Source: Delphinapterus leucas
Lineage: Eukaryota > Chordata > Mammalia > Artiodactyla > Monodontidae
Assembly: GCF_002288925.2 (NCBI RefSeq)
Contig: NW_022098000.1
Location: 2,056,494-2,120,493 of the forward strand
Reading direction: 5' to 3'
DNA: 64,000 nucleotides
The notes beneath the pieces were generated by a model. The model was not told where the DNA came from and did not search any database. It saw only the letters and a program-made list of their open reading frames with translations. Below are positions 34,041 to 45,361 of this stretch, in pieces. Positions within the stretch are counted from its first letter, which is position 1. Every line of letters starts with the position of its first letter. The position numbers were made by a program, and so were the translations under genes.

Positions 34041-35468
34041 CTGAATTCAGTGTGAAAAACAGGGAAAATAAGTCAGTACCTGTCATTACAAAATTCTCCT
34101 ACGTCTTCGAAAGTACTAAGGCTAAACAAAATCCCTCCTCTGAGAAAGTCATTAGTCCTAGCAGATCTAAAGAAAAAAAAAAGCAAGAAGATCAATTTAT
34201 ACTCCTTGTAAGTAAACAACAGCATTAAGAAGGAGTGGCAGGCAAAAAATGTGTTTGTTTTAGAGTAGATCTTTCAAAAAATAATAAGCCAAGTTAAAAT
34301 GCTTTATTTTCATTCTTAACTCATCAATTTACAAATTATAATCACCAGGATTTCAAATTCCCAGCTCAAGCCCTCTGGTACACTGCATTCCTCTCACATG
34401 ACATAGTCCACATTTTGTTCTGCATCAAGTGGAATCCAATGTGTATACAATATGTTCAGTGCTAAAAATTACTAGTAAGTAAAGTAATTCCAAATTTCTT
34501 CATCTATGTTTCCACTCTTTCTCCAGAGAAATATATTGGAAAAGCTAATCTCAACACTAAGAAATGGAAATAATAATAAATGTCCAGTTTTATCTTTAAA
34601 ATAAGTACTTGCCAGTAAATATTTTTTTAAAAACCTAATAAATACTATTCTACTTACACTTTTTAAAGTCCTATGAACTATGGTAAAATTTTAAGAGATG
34701 AGATTATGGTAATGGTATTAATAAATTGCAAAACTCATCCTTACTCTTCAACAGAGTTTTTCTACTTCTTAAAAATGAGATAAAAAACTAGGTTTAAAGA
34801 AAAAAAAAAGATTCCCCAAATACCCTATTCACCCAAGTTTTATGGAAGAGTTAAATCTATATGCCCATAATTCTTCAGTGTATTCAATGACACCACACAA
34901 TAATCAGATCATGTGTTTTTACAGAAAGTTCCTAATTAATTTACAGATTTCTACATCCAGCACACAGTCATTGCCCTGAAGCAGTTCACCACCTGGCTGA
35001 AGAAACAAGACGGACTCATGTGGACAAACACGCCCTGCAGGAGGACGCTGGCCAGACTGGTGCGCGGATGGTGGTGAGGGGGCAGGGGCTGGACCCGGGC
35101 AGGGGGAAGAAGGCCGGGGCCCCAAGGCACCCGGGAGGGAGGAGAGGCTCCCTCGCGGAGGCGGCGTAGGGAACAAGGGGCCGGGGAAGAGGGGCGTTGC
35201 AGGGCTTCACAGCCCCAGCGCAGCCCGAGGCTGAGCACAGTGAGGAGAGCGTGGCCCGCAGTGGGTCGGCACCCAAGCAGCGCCAGGGGTCGGTGCAGCG
35301 CAGCCCGGGGCGGGGAGCAGCACATCCGGGGGGTGAAGACAACATCCGAACAGAAGGGGGAGAGGCTGCGCCCACAAGAGGCTACTCAAATGCGTCAATA
35401 AAATACGGATAGAAGCTCAATGTGATACATTTAACAAAACCTAGGAAGTACTTTAAAAGCGTACCTAC
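34041..35468 (-). other. PRIM2: PRIM2 intron between the two recognised exons
   Basis: This complete 1428-base intron is bounded on the minus strand by GT (donor side, plus positions 35467-35468) and AG (acceptor side, 34041-34042). Positions 34050-34915 are AT-rich with no repeat I recognise. Positions about 34920-35375 turn sharply GC-rich and contain the CpG island listed separately. Positions 35376-35468 return to AT-rich sequence. Confidence 0.85.
35041..35375. promoter_or_regulatory. Intronic CpG island with G-quadruplex motifs
   Basis: About 335 bases are strongly GC-rich with roughly 25 CpG dinucleotides by hand count, inside an otherwise AT-rich intron. The plus strand carries runs of G that fit the four-tract quadruplex pattern: 35177-35204 has tracts of 4, 4, 4 and 3 G with loops of 2, 4 and 7. 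A looser set lies at 35078-35119. Overlapping open frames here on both strands follow from the lack of stop codons in GC-rich DNA, and I do not call them genes. It could be an alternative or cryptic promoter, an enhancer-like CpG island, or a GC-enriched copy of the ancient repeat seen at 30555-30860, with which 34930-35170 shares a similar order of short motifs. Function is inferred only from composition. Confidence 0.6.
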
Positions 35469-35564
35469 CTTATAAACTGATTCCAGCTCCAACTGAACCC
35501 CACCTAAACTGTGTGATGAAGCCATAATATCCTGTTCTCGGAGAGTCTTATCTTCATCACTTAT
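35469..35564 (-). CDS. PRIM2: PRIM2 exon (DNA primase large subunit p58), upstream of two
   Basis: Read on the minus strand, this 96-base exon encodes 32 residues beginning [12 protein letters not shown] and ending LELESVYK. It corresponds to about residues 154-185 of mammalian PRIM2, placed from memory of the family. An acceptor (TTTTAG) precedes it and a donor (GTAGGTAC) follows it; both junctions are phase 0. PRIM2 is the p58 subunit of the primase-polymerase alpha complex in the nucleus. It binds PRIM1 (p48) and helps start the RNA primers used in DNA replication. This piece lies in the N-terminal p58 domain that contacts PRIM1, before the iron-sulfur domain. The middle ([11 protein letters not shown]) differs from human more than the next exon does, as expected for a surface stretch. 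The open frame and intact splice sites argue against a pseudogene. Confidence 0.93.
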
Positions 35565-36049
35565 CTAAAAGGAAACATATTTTATATCGTTTAAAAATTA
35601 AAACTCTGCATTCAGTTTCAATAAAGCACTTTCCTGTTCTAGTGAAGATTCTATACTTTTTAAAAACTTTTAAAACCCTGGTATCTGAAATCATGCCTAA
35701 TATGATTATTAAGTCATTACTATCATTAATGAAGCCAAAATATAGAAGAAAATTTAAATTCAATATACTTTCAAATTTCTACTCTGTCAATTTCTGAGGA
35801 CACATATGGAAAGAACAGTAGCAGAGAAACAATATCCTGGACTAGCTGCACCCACAGACTCATGAAAGGAGAAAATGAAAACCTTTCTGAAGAAATATAC
35901 AATTCTCCTAGGTCTTAGTATAGTCCTCCAAATAACTCCCCAAATACAATCTCTAGCACACAGAGAAAACACACACAACAAGGAAATAAGACTCCATCAG
36001 TGGGAACCAGATTGGTAAAATGAAAAGTATAAGGATTGGAAAAAAGAAA

Positions 36050-36620
36050 CAAAATTGTCATTATTTACATATTATGTGATTAGAATCCTTAGAAAATCCA
36101 GAAAAATCCACAGATAAATTATTAGACCTAATGACCTAATTAAGCAAGGTATCTGGCTACAATGTCATATACAGAAAAACCAATTGTATTTCTATCTGCC
36201 AGCAGCCCACTTTAATAATGGATTTTTTTTAAACTACTATTCATAATGGGATTAAAACTATCAGTATTTAGGAATAAATCTAACAAAAGATGTTCAAGGC
36301 CTCTAGGAAAAAAAAAAAAATGTAAAACCTTACTGAAGGAAACTGGAGAAACCCTAAATAACCGAAAGACATCCATAAACATGCACCAGATGATGTAATA
36401 CTATAAATGTACCAATTCTCCTCAAATTAACCTGCAGAATCAATATACTCTCAAGCAAAATCACAATAGCTTATGTGTCTGTGTTGCTTCTAGAATGTAC
36501 AGGGACACACAAAGTGCCAAGGAAAGCCAAGACAGAAAAAGACAGTCAACCCAATAGAAAAATGATCAAAAGATATGAACACACACTTTACAACTGAGAA
36601 AATTTGAAGGGCCAATAAAT
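36050..36620 (+). mobile_element. Old LINE-1 ORF2 fragment
   Basis: Degenerate ORF2 is readable: 'gtatctggctacaatgtcat', 'tgtatttctatctgccagca', 'taggaataaatctaacaaaa', and 'caatatactctcaagcaaaa'. It carries many stops. It lies in the intron just upstream of the first recognised PRIM2 exon. Confidence 0.8.
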
Positions 36621-36629
36621 ACAATCATA

Positions 36630-36830
36630 TCTCGTCTTATTGCACTTGGCTTTATTGTGCTTCCCAGATATTACTTTTTTTTTTTAAACAATTTGAAGGT
36701 TTGTGGCAACCCGTGTTGAGGAAGTCTGTTGGCACCATTTTTCCAACAGTATTTGCTCACTTCGTGTCTCTGTCACATTTTCGTAATTCTCAAAGTATTT
36801 CAAGCATTTTCATTATTATTGTATTTGAGA
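36630..36830 (+). mobile_element. Pogo/Tigger-like DNA transposon fragment
   Basis: The sequence 'tattgcacttggctttattg', 'gaaggtttgtggcaacccgt', 'tttgctcacttcgtgtctct' and 'cattttcgtaattctcaaag' follows a non-coding segment of a mammalian Tigger-type element as I recall it. Ends are not preserved, and the subfamily name is uncertain. Confidence 0.6.
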
Positions 36831-38639
36831 GCACTGAACAAACAAACATGTATCATCAAAAATCAGTGCAAGAGAGTCATCAACTGAAAACTACCACATC
36901 AATTCCTTTTTGGTAATGGACAGGATAAAAATACAAAAACTAAAAATGTAATATAACTAGATGTCATAAGAAGTCTCAATAGGCAAAAATTTTAAAGGGT
37001 GTCACAGCACACATTATATACAATCAACACTCATTCTAGAGTGTTTAAATTGAGCTTTAGCAATAGCAAATATTTCTCTAAGAGCTAACACCAGATTATT
37101 CTCCTTTAGTATTGGCTTTGTTTACATATACCTGTTGATAGTAACTTCTCTACAAAATTGACTATTTACCTTTTACTTCGCATTCCATAGGACAAATCCT
37201 ACGAAGCTCAAATATACCACCAGATACATAATGCAAAGACTATGTGAGAAGAGGCAGGTATGTTTCAGAGCCAAGCTGTAATTCGCAAACAGCGACTGAT
37301 AAAGTGAGAAACTGACCAGGGAGACATGGTGAAAGGGAACAAGATATCTGTACATCCTTGTGATGATCTTTCACTATCTTTAAGTGATTTCCAATTTAAA
37401 TATAAAAACTATTTCAAATTTGTGCAGTGAACACTTACTTATTTGAAATTAAATAAAAATTAAATACACATGCCTGTTCTCCCCACTATTAATGGGGATA
37501 ATCATAGGTGATTGCATGGATCATTTTTTGCCCAAATGGTTTTGACTGGATCTGGCAATACTGAAGTTGAGGCCAAATGTGTTAACCCACCACGTCCCTT
37601 TTTACAATCACTTATTATAGCAACAAAGAATTAGATAACTTTGAACATACAGATGTTTGCCATGATAATATCTGGGGTTTTAACTGAACAAATCCCACAG
37701 CAATATATAAGAACCACTAAGGCTTCTCCACGAATATAGGGGAATATAGTACCTCTCTTTCCCTAAACTCAACTCAAATATTTGTATTAACAATACCACA
37801 GGTGTTTATAAGCAATTAACTGCTCACCAAGTAACTGTCAGGTAAGCAGGGGAAGCACACTTCAGCTCAACTGTCATACAACAGAATACTTTACTTACAA
37901 GAGACTTAATGTTCCAAACACTCTTCTACCTTAGGTATACAGTCAAGGCTCAATTTAAACAAAATTCAAGGTCTTGAATGAAAACTAGAGTAGATTATTA
38001 AAGAATGTGGTAAGACTGTCTTTCACTGAAATCTTCCCCAACCCCCCAAAAAAATAGAAAAAAAATTATCTAGACTTTACTTAGATTAGAAATAATGAAT
38101 AAAATTCTAAGGTATTCAATGTGTTTCTAAACTGTTCACCCAAAGTAACTGGGTGCATTCCAAATAATGCACATTCTAGCTGAAATTAATGTCATTTCCT
38201 ACATGATAGCCTTTCAGTAAATATTGTTTTTCCTTGGTGAATTAAAAAGTTCATCCATTTGCCACACACATCTAAACCTTCATTTAGCTATTTAATAATA
38301 AACAAAATAAGAGAATTGTCACTGAAAAATGTTGGATGACTGTCTGAAACTTTACTAATTAGTATAAACTTCTATTAACTTCATTATTTCAAATTTCTAA
38401 AATAATCTTGAGTATTCTCTTCTGCTTCTGGTATAAAAACTACTGGGAAAAATATGAGCATATTTCACTTTCTCAGGCTCCCCTAATGAGGTTAACTACT
38501 GGATGCCTAGAAAAAACTCATTCTCCAAAAGAGCAAGACAAAATTAAATAGCTTCCTGCTTCTACTAACAAAGGATCTCATGTAAGAGTTAAAAACAGCT
38601 ACAGTGGAACAATTATAAAAGCAGAGGAACTGAGTAGAA
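36831..38639. other. Unassigned AT-rich intronic sequence
   Basis: No repeat, exon or RNA gene is recognised. Confidence 0.45.
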
Positions 38640-38865
38640 AGTATATAGTTTTTGTAACTGCAGAAACCTAAGTTCAAATCTTAAAAAAGTGAATTAACCT
38701 CTTCATACCTCAGTTTCTCCATTGGTAAAAGGAAGAAAATAATACCTGTTTCATGAACTTTTTTGTCAGAATTAAGTAAAATAAAGTATGTAAAGTGTCT
38801 AGAATAGGCCTAACATATAGCATGCCTTTAATAAATGGTAAATATTTATTATTACTATCAGTAAT
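38640..38865 (+). repeat. MIR
   Basis: 'cctaagttcaaatcttaaaa', 'catacctcagtttctccatt', 'ggcctaacatatagcatgcc' and 'tttaataaatggtaaatatt' follow MIR in plus orientation from its middle to the 3' end. It lies just left of the near-full-length L1. Confidence 0.8.
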
Positions 38866-39599
38866 GTACATTTTGATTAGCTTGTTTTCCAGGAACACAG
38901 TGAAACATTTTTGATCCACTTGATCATGATAAGATGGCAAAGCTGGAAGATCCTGAGCTCACCTCCTCCTACAAACACACCAAAACTACACCTATATATA
39001 CAACAACTCTCTCTGAGAATGACCTGAAGACTAGCAGAAGAGCTCTTGTACAATTAAGGATATAAAGAAAAAAACACACTGAGTAGGGTAGAAGGGGCAG
39101 AGACACTATCTAGTCAAGACCCACATCCCCAGAGCAGCAAGCCACAAGCAGGAGGAGATATCACAAACTCAGAGGCCCTCGCTCAGGAGCGAAGGGTTTG
39201 AGCCCCATATTGGGCACATCAAACCCAGAGACTGGCACTGGGTAGGTGAGCCCACTTAACTAGCTTTGAAAACCAGCAGGGCTTATGCACAGGAGAGCTG
39301 AAGGAAATTGAAATTTCACTCTTAAAGGGCTCATGCACAAACTCACTCACTGGGAGTCCCAGCACAGAGGCTGCAGTTTAAAAAGAGCCTAGTGCTCTAG
39401 ATAGCTTGCCAAGGCCACCCCAGCAAACCCCAGGTCCACTCCAGCACCAATCATCCCACCAAGGCAGCAGCCCCAACATGTCCTGGAAAAGCCCCAGCCC
39501 ATCCCCACTACAACTCCACCTGGCCTGCCAAAGCTGACCAGCACATACAGTCTACACTGGGGATACTCCTATACAAGATCACACCTCCAAAACCAAGAG

Positions 39600-40500
39600 A
39601 CATAACGTTTCACCTAATTCACAGAAACAAACACAGAAAGTCAAACCAAATGAGGAGACAGAGAAATTTGTTCCAAACAAAAGAACAAAATAAAATCCCA
39701 GAGGAAAACCCTAATGAAATGGAGATAAGTAATTTACCTGATAAAGGGTTCAAAGCATGGTCACAAAGATGCTCACAGAACTCAGGAGAAGAATGGAGGA
39801 ACACAATGAGAACTTCACAAAGAGTTAGAATATATAAGAAAGAACCAATCAGAGCTAAAGAATACAACAACTGAAATGAAAAATACATTAGAGGAAATAC
39901 ACAGCATTTTAGATGATACATAAGACCACATAAGCAACAAGGAAGAGAGAATAGTGAAACTCAACCAATAAGAACAGAAAAAAGAAAAACGAATTTTTAA
40001 AAATGGGAATAATTTAAGGGAACTCTAGGACAACATCAAGTGCACTAACATTCACATTATGGGCCCAGAAGGAGAAAGGGGCAGAAAACCTATTCAATAA
40101 AATTATGGCTGACAACTTCCCCAGACTGGGGAAGAAAACACACATGCAGGTCCAGGAAGCATAAAATCCCAAACAAGATGAACCCAAGAGATCCACACCA
40201 AGACATATCATAATTAAAATGGGAAAAGTTAAAGATAGGGAGAGAAACTTTAAGGCAGCAAGAGAAAAACAGTGAGTCACATACAAAGGAACCCCCAAAA
40301 GGCTATCAGCTGACTTTTCAGCAGAAACTTTGCAGACCACAAGGGAGTGGCATGCTGCATTTAAAGTAATGAAAGAAAAAAACTTACAACCAAGAACAGC
40401 CAGGAAGGCTACTGTTCAGAATCAAAGGAGAGTTAAAGAGTTTCCCAGACAAGCAAAAACTAAGAGTTCATCACCACTAAACCAGCCTTACAAATGTTAA
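39600..40500 (+). pseudogene. L1 ORF1 (RNA-binding chaperone), decayed
   Basis: The C-terminal domain is still readable at about 40300-40390 (RLSADFSAETLQ, then REWHAAFKVMKEKNLQP). The 5' part is interrupted by stops such as those near 39690 and 39870. In intact L1 the product is a coiled-coil trimer that coats L1 RNA. This copy cannot make it. Confidence 0.75.
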
Positions 40501-40796
40501 AGGGTCTTTAAGCAGAAAAGGCTATAACTAGAAATAAGAAAATATATGAAAGAAAAAAACCTCACAGCTAAAGGCAAATACATAGTAAAGACAGTGGATC
40601 ATCCATTTAAAAAGCTAGTATGAACATTAAAAGAAAAAAGTCATAAAATCAACTATAATTACAATAAGCAATTAAGAGACACACAAAGTAAAAAGATGTA
40701 AAATATGACACCAAAAACATTAAATGTAGATGGGAGGAGTAAAAAAGTAATGCTTTTAGAATGCATTCAAACTTAAGCAAACATCAGGTTAAAACA

Positions 40797-40811
40797 AACA
40801 TATATATACAT

Positions 40812-40842
<31 letters not shown>

Positions 40843-40852
40843 CACATATATG
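40797..40852. repeat. Compound (AC)n/(AT)n microsatellite inside LINE-1
   Basis: The run 'tatatatacatacacacaca' continues into 'catatatatatatatatata' and 'cacatatatg' between the ORF1 and ORF2 remnants. It is AT-rich, easily melted DNA and probably polymorphic in length. Confidence 0.9.
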
Positions 40853-41531
40853 AACCTCATGGTAACCAAAAACCAAAACCCTACAAGAGATACACAAAAA
40901 ATAAAGACAAAGGAATCCAAACATAGCACTAAAGAAAATCATCAAACCACAAGGGAAGAGAACAAGAGAAGAAGAAAGGAAGAGAACTACAAAAACAACC
41001 AGAAAACAACAGCAAAATGGCAATAAGTACATAGCTATCAGAAATTACTTTAAATGTAAATGGACTAAACTCACAAATAAAAAGATATAAGGTAGCTGAA
41101 TGGATAAAAAAAATAAGACCCATTTATAGCCTGCCTACAAGACTTCAGATCTAAAGACACACACAGGCTGAAAGTGAAGAAATGAAAACAGATATTCCAT
41201 GAAAAAAATGAAAAGAAAACTGGGAGACAAACACTTGTATAAGATAAAAGATTTTTTAAAACAAAGACTGTAACAAAAGATAAAGAAGGACATTACATAA
41301 TGATAAAGAGGTCAATCTAACAAAAGGATATAATGTTTGTAAATCTTTATGCACCCAACATAGGAGCATATAAATATATAAAGCAAACATTAACAAACAT
41401 AAAGGGAGAAACTGACAGTAATACAATAATAGTAGGGGACTTTAACATCCCACTTACATTAATGGATAGAGAGAAAATCAATAAGTAAACACTGACCTTA
41501 ATCAACGCACTAGATCAGATGGACTTAATAG

Positions 41532-41532
<1 letters not shown>

Positions 41533-41572
<40 letters not shown>
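41533..41572. repeat. (TG)n microsatellite within L1 ORF2 endonuclease region
   Basis: About 19 TG units follow 'ggacttaatagatg' and precede 'cgcagaacattccatccaaa'. Other L1s have a short TA-rich sequence at this point of ORF2, so the tract grew inside the element. Confidence 0.92.
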
Positions 41573-41573
<1 letters not shown>

Positions 41574-41949
41574 AGAACATTCCATCCAAAAGCAGCAGAA
41601 CGCACATTCTTTTCAAGTGCACATGTGACATTCTCCAGGACAGATCACATGCTAGGCCACAAAACAAGTCTCAATAAATTAAAGAAGACTGAAATCATAT
41701 CAAGCACCTCTTCTGATCACAACAGTTTGAAACTTGAAATCAATTACAAGAAGAAAATTGGAAAAACAAAAACATGTGGAGGCTGAACAACATGCTACTA
41801 AACAACCAATCAGTGAACAAATAAATCAAAAAGGAAATTTAAAAATACCTAGAGACATATGAAAATGAAACCAAATGATCCAAAAACTATGGGATGCAGC
41901 AAAAGCAATTCTAAGGAAAAAGCTCATAGCAATACAGGCCTACCGCAAG

Positions 41950-42168
41950 AAACAAAAACAGGGCTTCCCTGGTGGCGCAGTGGTTGAGAGTCCGCCTGCT
42001 GATGTGGGGACTCAGGTTCGTGCCCCAGTCTGGGAGGATCCCACATGCTGCAGAGTGGCTGGGCCTGTGAGCCATGGCCACTGAGCCTGCGCGTCCGGAG
42101 CCTGTGCTCCGCAGCAGGAGAGGCCACAACAGTGAGAGGCCCGCGTACCGCAAAAAAAACAAAAACAA
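41950..42168 (+). repeat. CHR-type SINE, short form, inside LINE-1
   Basis: The head 'gggcttccctggtggcgcag' starts at 41961. The end 'gtgagaggcccgcgtaccgc' is followed by an A-rich tail with C interruptions. The flank aaacaaaaaca occurs at 41950-41960 and again in the tail at about 42157-42167. It interrupts the ORF2 remnant, so it postdates that L1. Confidence 0.9.
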
Positions 42169-45100
42169 AAACAACTAAAACAAACAATCTAACTTTACAC
42201 CTAAAGGAACTAGAAAAAGAAGAGCCAACAAAACCTAAAATTAGTAGAAGGAAGGAAATTAAAAGACCAGAGTGGATATAAATGAAATAGAGACTAAAAA
42301 AAAAAAATAGAAAAGATCAATGAAACCAAAAGCTGGTTCTTTGAAAACATAAAGAAAATAGACAAACCTGTAGCCAGACTCATCAAGGGAAAAAAAAAAA
42401 AGAGAGGGCCCGAATAAATAAAATCACAAGCGAAAGAGAATTTACAACCAATACCACAGAAACACAGCCATAAAAGACTACTACAAACAATTACATGCCC
42501 ACAAATTGGACAACCTAGTAATAATGGATAAATTCCTCGAAACACACAATCTTCCAAAACTGAATCAGGAAGAAATAGAAAATCTCAACAGACCAATTAC
42601 CAGTAATGAAATTGAATCAGTAATAAAAAAAAAAAAAATCCAGCAAACAAAAGTCCAGGATCAGATGGCTTCACAGAGGAACTGTATCAAATATTTAAAG
42701 AAGAGTTATCCTTCTCAAACTATTCCAAAAAATTGAAGAGGAAGAAATGTTGCCAAACTTATTCTACAAGTCCAATATCACCCTGATACAAAACCAGACA
42801 AAGACACTACAAAAATAGAAAATAACAAGCCACTGTCTCTGATGAACATAGAATGCAAAAAATCTTCAACAAAATATTAGTAAAACAAATTCAACAATAC
42901 ATTAAAAGGATTATATACCATGACTGAGATTTAGTCTCAGGATGCAAGGATGGTTCAATATCTGCAAATCAATGTGCTAAACCACAATAATAAAACAAAG
43001 AAAAAGAATCACATGATCATCTCAATAGATGCAGAAAAAGCATTTGACAAAATCCAACATCCATTTATGATAAAAAAAACTCCTAACAAAGTGTGTATAG
43101 AGGGAACATATCTCAACATAATAAAGACTACATAAAACAAACCCACAGCTAACACTATACTTGATGGTGAAAAGTTGAAAGACATGGATGCCCATCCTCA
43201 CCACTTTTATTCAACACAGTACTAGAATCCTAGCCATAGCAATCCGACAAGAAAAAGAAATCAAAGGCATCCAAATTGGAGGGAAGAAGTAAAACTGTTA
43301 CTATTTGCAGATGACATACTACATGTAGAAAAACTTAAGACTCCAGTAAAAAAACTATTAGAACTAATAAATTCATGCAGTAAAGTTGCAGAATATAAAA
43401 TTAAATTACAGAAATCTGTTGCATTTCTGTACACTAATAACTCTCAGAAAGAGAAATTAAGTAAATCCCATTTACAAATGCATAAAAATAAATAAGATAC
43501 CTAGAAATAAATTTAATCAAAGAGGCTAAAAACCTGTACTCTGAAAACCATAAGACAGTGACGAAAGAAAATGAAGACAATACAAATAATTGGAAATATA
43601 TACCATGCTCATGAAATGAAAGAATAAATATTGTTAAAATGCCCATACTACCCCAAAAAATCTACAGTCCATGCAATCCCTATCAAAATACCCATGGCAC
43701 TTTTCACAGAACTAGAACAGTCCTAACAAGAATAGCCTAAAATTTGTATGAAACCACAAAAGACCCCAAATACTCAAAGCAATCTTGAGAAAGAAAAGCA
43801 AACTTGGAAATATCATGCTCCTGATTTCCAACTATACTACAAAGCTACAGTAATCAAAATAGTATGGTACTGCCGCAGAAACAAACACATAGATCAGTGG
43901 AACAGAATTAAGAGTCCAGAAATAAACCCATACTTTTTTGGTCAACTAATTTACCACAAAGGAGCCAAGAATTTACAATAGGGAAAAACAGTCTCTTCAA
44001 TAAATGGTGTTGGGAAAACTGAACAGCTACATGCAAAAGAGTGAAATGGCCATTTTCTGACACCATATACAAAAATAAACTCAAAATGGGTTAAAGACTT
44101 AAATGTAAGACCTGAAAGCATAAAACTCATAGAAGAGAACATAGGTAGTATGTTGTCTGACATCAGTCTCAGCAATTTCTTTTTTTTGGATCTGTCACCC
44201 CAGTCAAGAAAAACAAAAGCAAAAATAAACAGATAGGACTACATCAAACTAAAAAGCTTTTGCAGAATGAAGAAAACTATCAACAAAACAAAATGGCCAC
44301 CTACTGAATAGGAGAAAATATTTGCAAATGATAAATGATATGGGGTTAATATCCAAAATATATAAAAAACTCATATAACTTAATATCAAAAAACAAACAA
44401 TCTGATTAAAAACTGGGCAGAGGAGATGAATAGACATTTTTTCCAAAGAAGACAAACAGATGGCCGACAGGCACATGAACAGATGTTGAACATCACTACT
44501 CACCAGGGAAAGGCAAATCAAAACCACAATGAGCTATCACCTCATACCTGTCAGAATGGCTATTATCAAAAAGATAAATTTTGGGGAGGGTGTGGAGAAA
44601 AGGGAGCCCTAATACACTGTTGGTGTATTAAATTGTAAATTGGTGCAGCCACTGTGGAAAACAGTATGGAGATGCCTCAAAAAATTAAAAATAAAACTAC
44701 CATGCAATACAGCAATTCCACTCCTGGAAAGAAAACAAAAACATTAATTCAAAAAGATATATGCACCCCAATGTTCCCTGAAGCATTATTTACAATAGCC
44801 AAGATATGGAAGCAATCTAAGTCTCTATTGATAGACAAATGGATAAAGAAGATGTGATATATATATACACAATGGAATATTATTCAGCCATGAATGACAT
44901 CTTGATACTTGTGACAACATGGACTGACCTAGAGTGTATTATGCTAAGTGAAATAAGTCAGAGAGAGAAAAACAAATACCATGATTTACCTATATGTGGA
45001 ATCTAAAAACCCAAACAAAAGAACAAACAAAGAACAGAAGCAGACTCACAGATACAGAAAACAAGCTAGTTTTTGCCAGAGGGGAGGCGGACAGGGGGAA

Positions 45101-45361
45101 GGGCAAATAGGTGAAGGTGACTAAGAGGTACAAACTTCTAGTTATAAAATAAGTAAGTCACAGGGATATAATGTACAGCATAGGGAATACAGTCAGTAGT
45201 ACTGTAATAACTGTGTATGGTGACAGATGGTAAGAAGACACATAGTGGTGATCACTTTGTAATGTATAAAAACATTAAATCGTTATGTTGTACACCTGAA
45301 ACTAAAATGATGTTGTAAGTCAACTATATTTCAATTAAGTAAATAAAGTGAAATGTTTCTG

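Larger units (their letters stand above)
41040..44990 (+). pseudogene. L1 ORF2 (endonuclease and reverse transcriptase), decayed
   Basis: The endonuclease region is recognisable from 41040 ('LNVNGLN'-like) to 41750 (IIVGDF at about 41430; SDHN at 41716). Reverse transcriptase motifs follow: [19 protein letters not shown] at 43012-43068, and the catalytic FADD at 43304-43315. The C-terminal region runs to 44990. Numerous frameshifts and stops interrupt every domain. A SINE at 41961-42158 and the TG repeat at 41533-41570 break the endonuclease-to-RT part. Confidence 0.85.
38899..45361 (+). mobile_element. Near-full-length, decayed LINE-1 with target-site duplications
   Basis: The element runs from about 38914 to 45346. 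It has a 5' end ('gataagatggcaaagctgga'), a GC-richer 5' UTR to about 39600, ORF1 remnants (about 39600-40500), ORF2 remnants (about 41040-44990), a 3' UTR and an (AAAT)-like tail. The flanks agtgaaacatttttg (38899-38913) and agtgaaatgtttctg (45347-45361) match at 12 of 15 bases, as expected for an old insertion. Both proteins are broken. A SINE, a (TG)n tract and an (AC/AT)n tract have since appeared inside. It sits antisense to PRIM2. Confidence 0.88.

Noticed and set aside
34919..35412. Overlapping open frames of up to 124 codons in the CpG island
   Set aside because: Proline- and glycine-rich on all frames and both strands at once, as happens in GC-rich DNA with few stops. No conserved motif.
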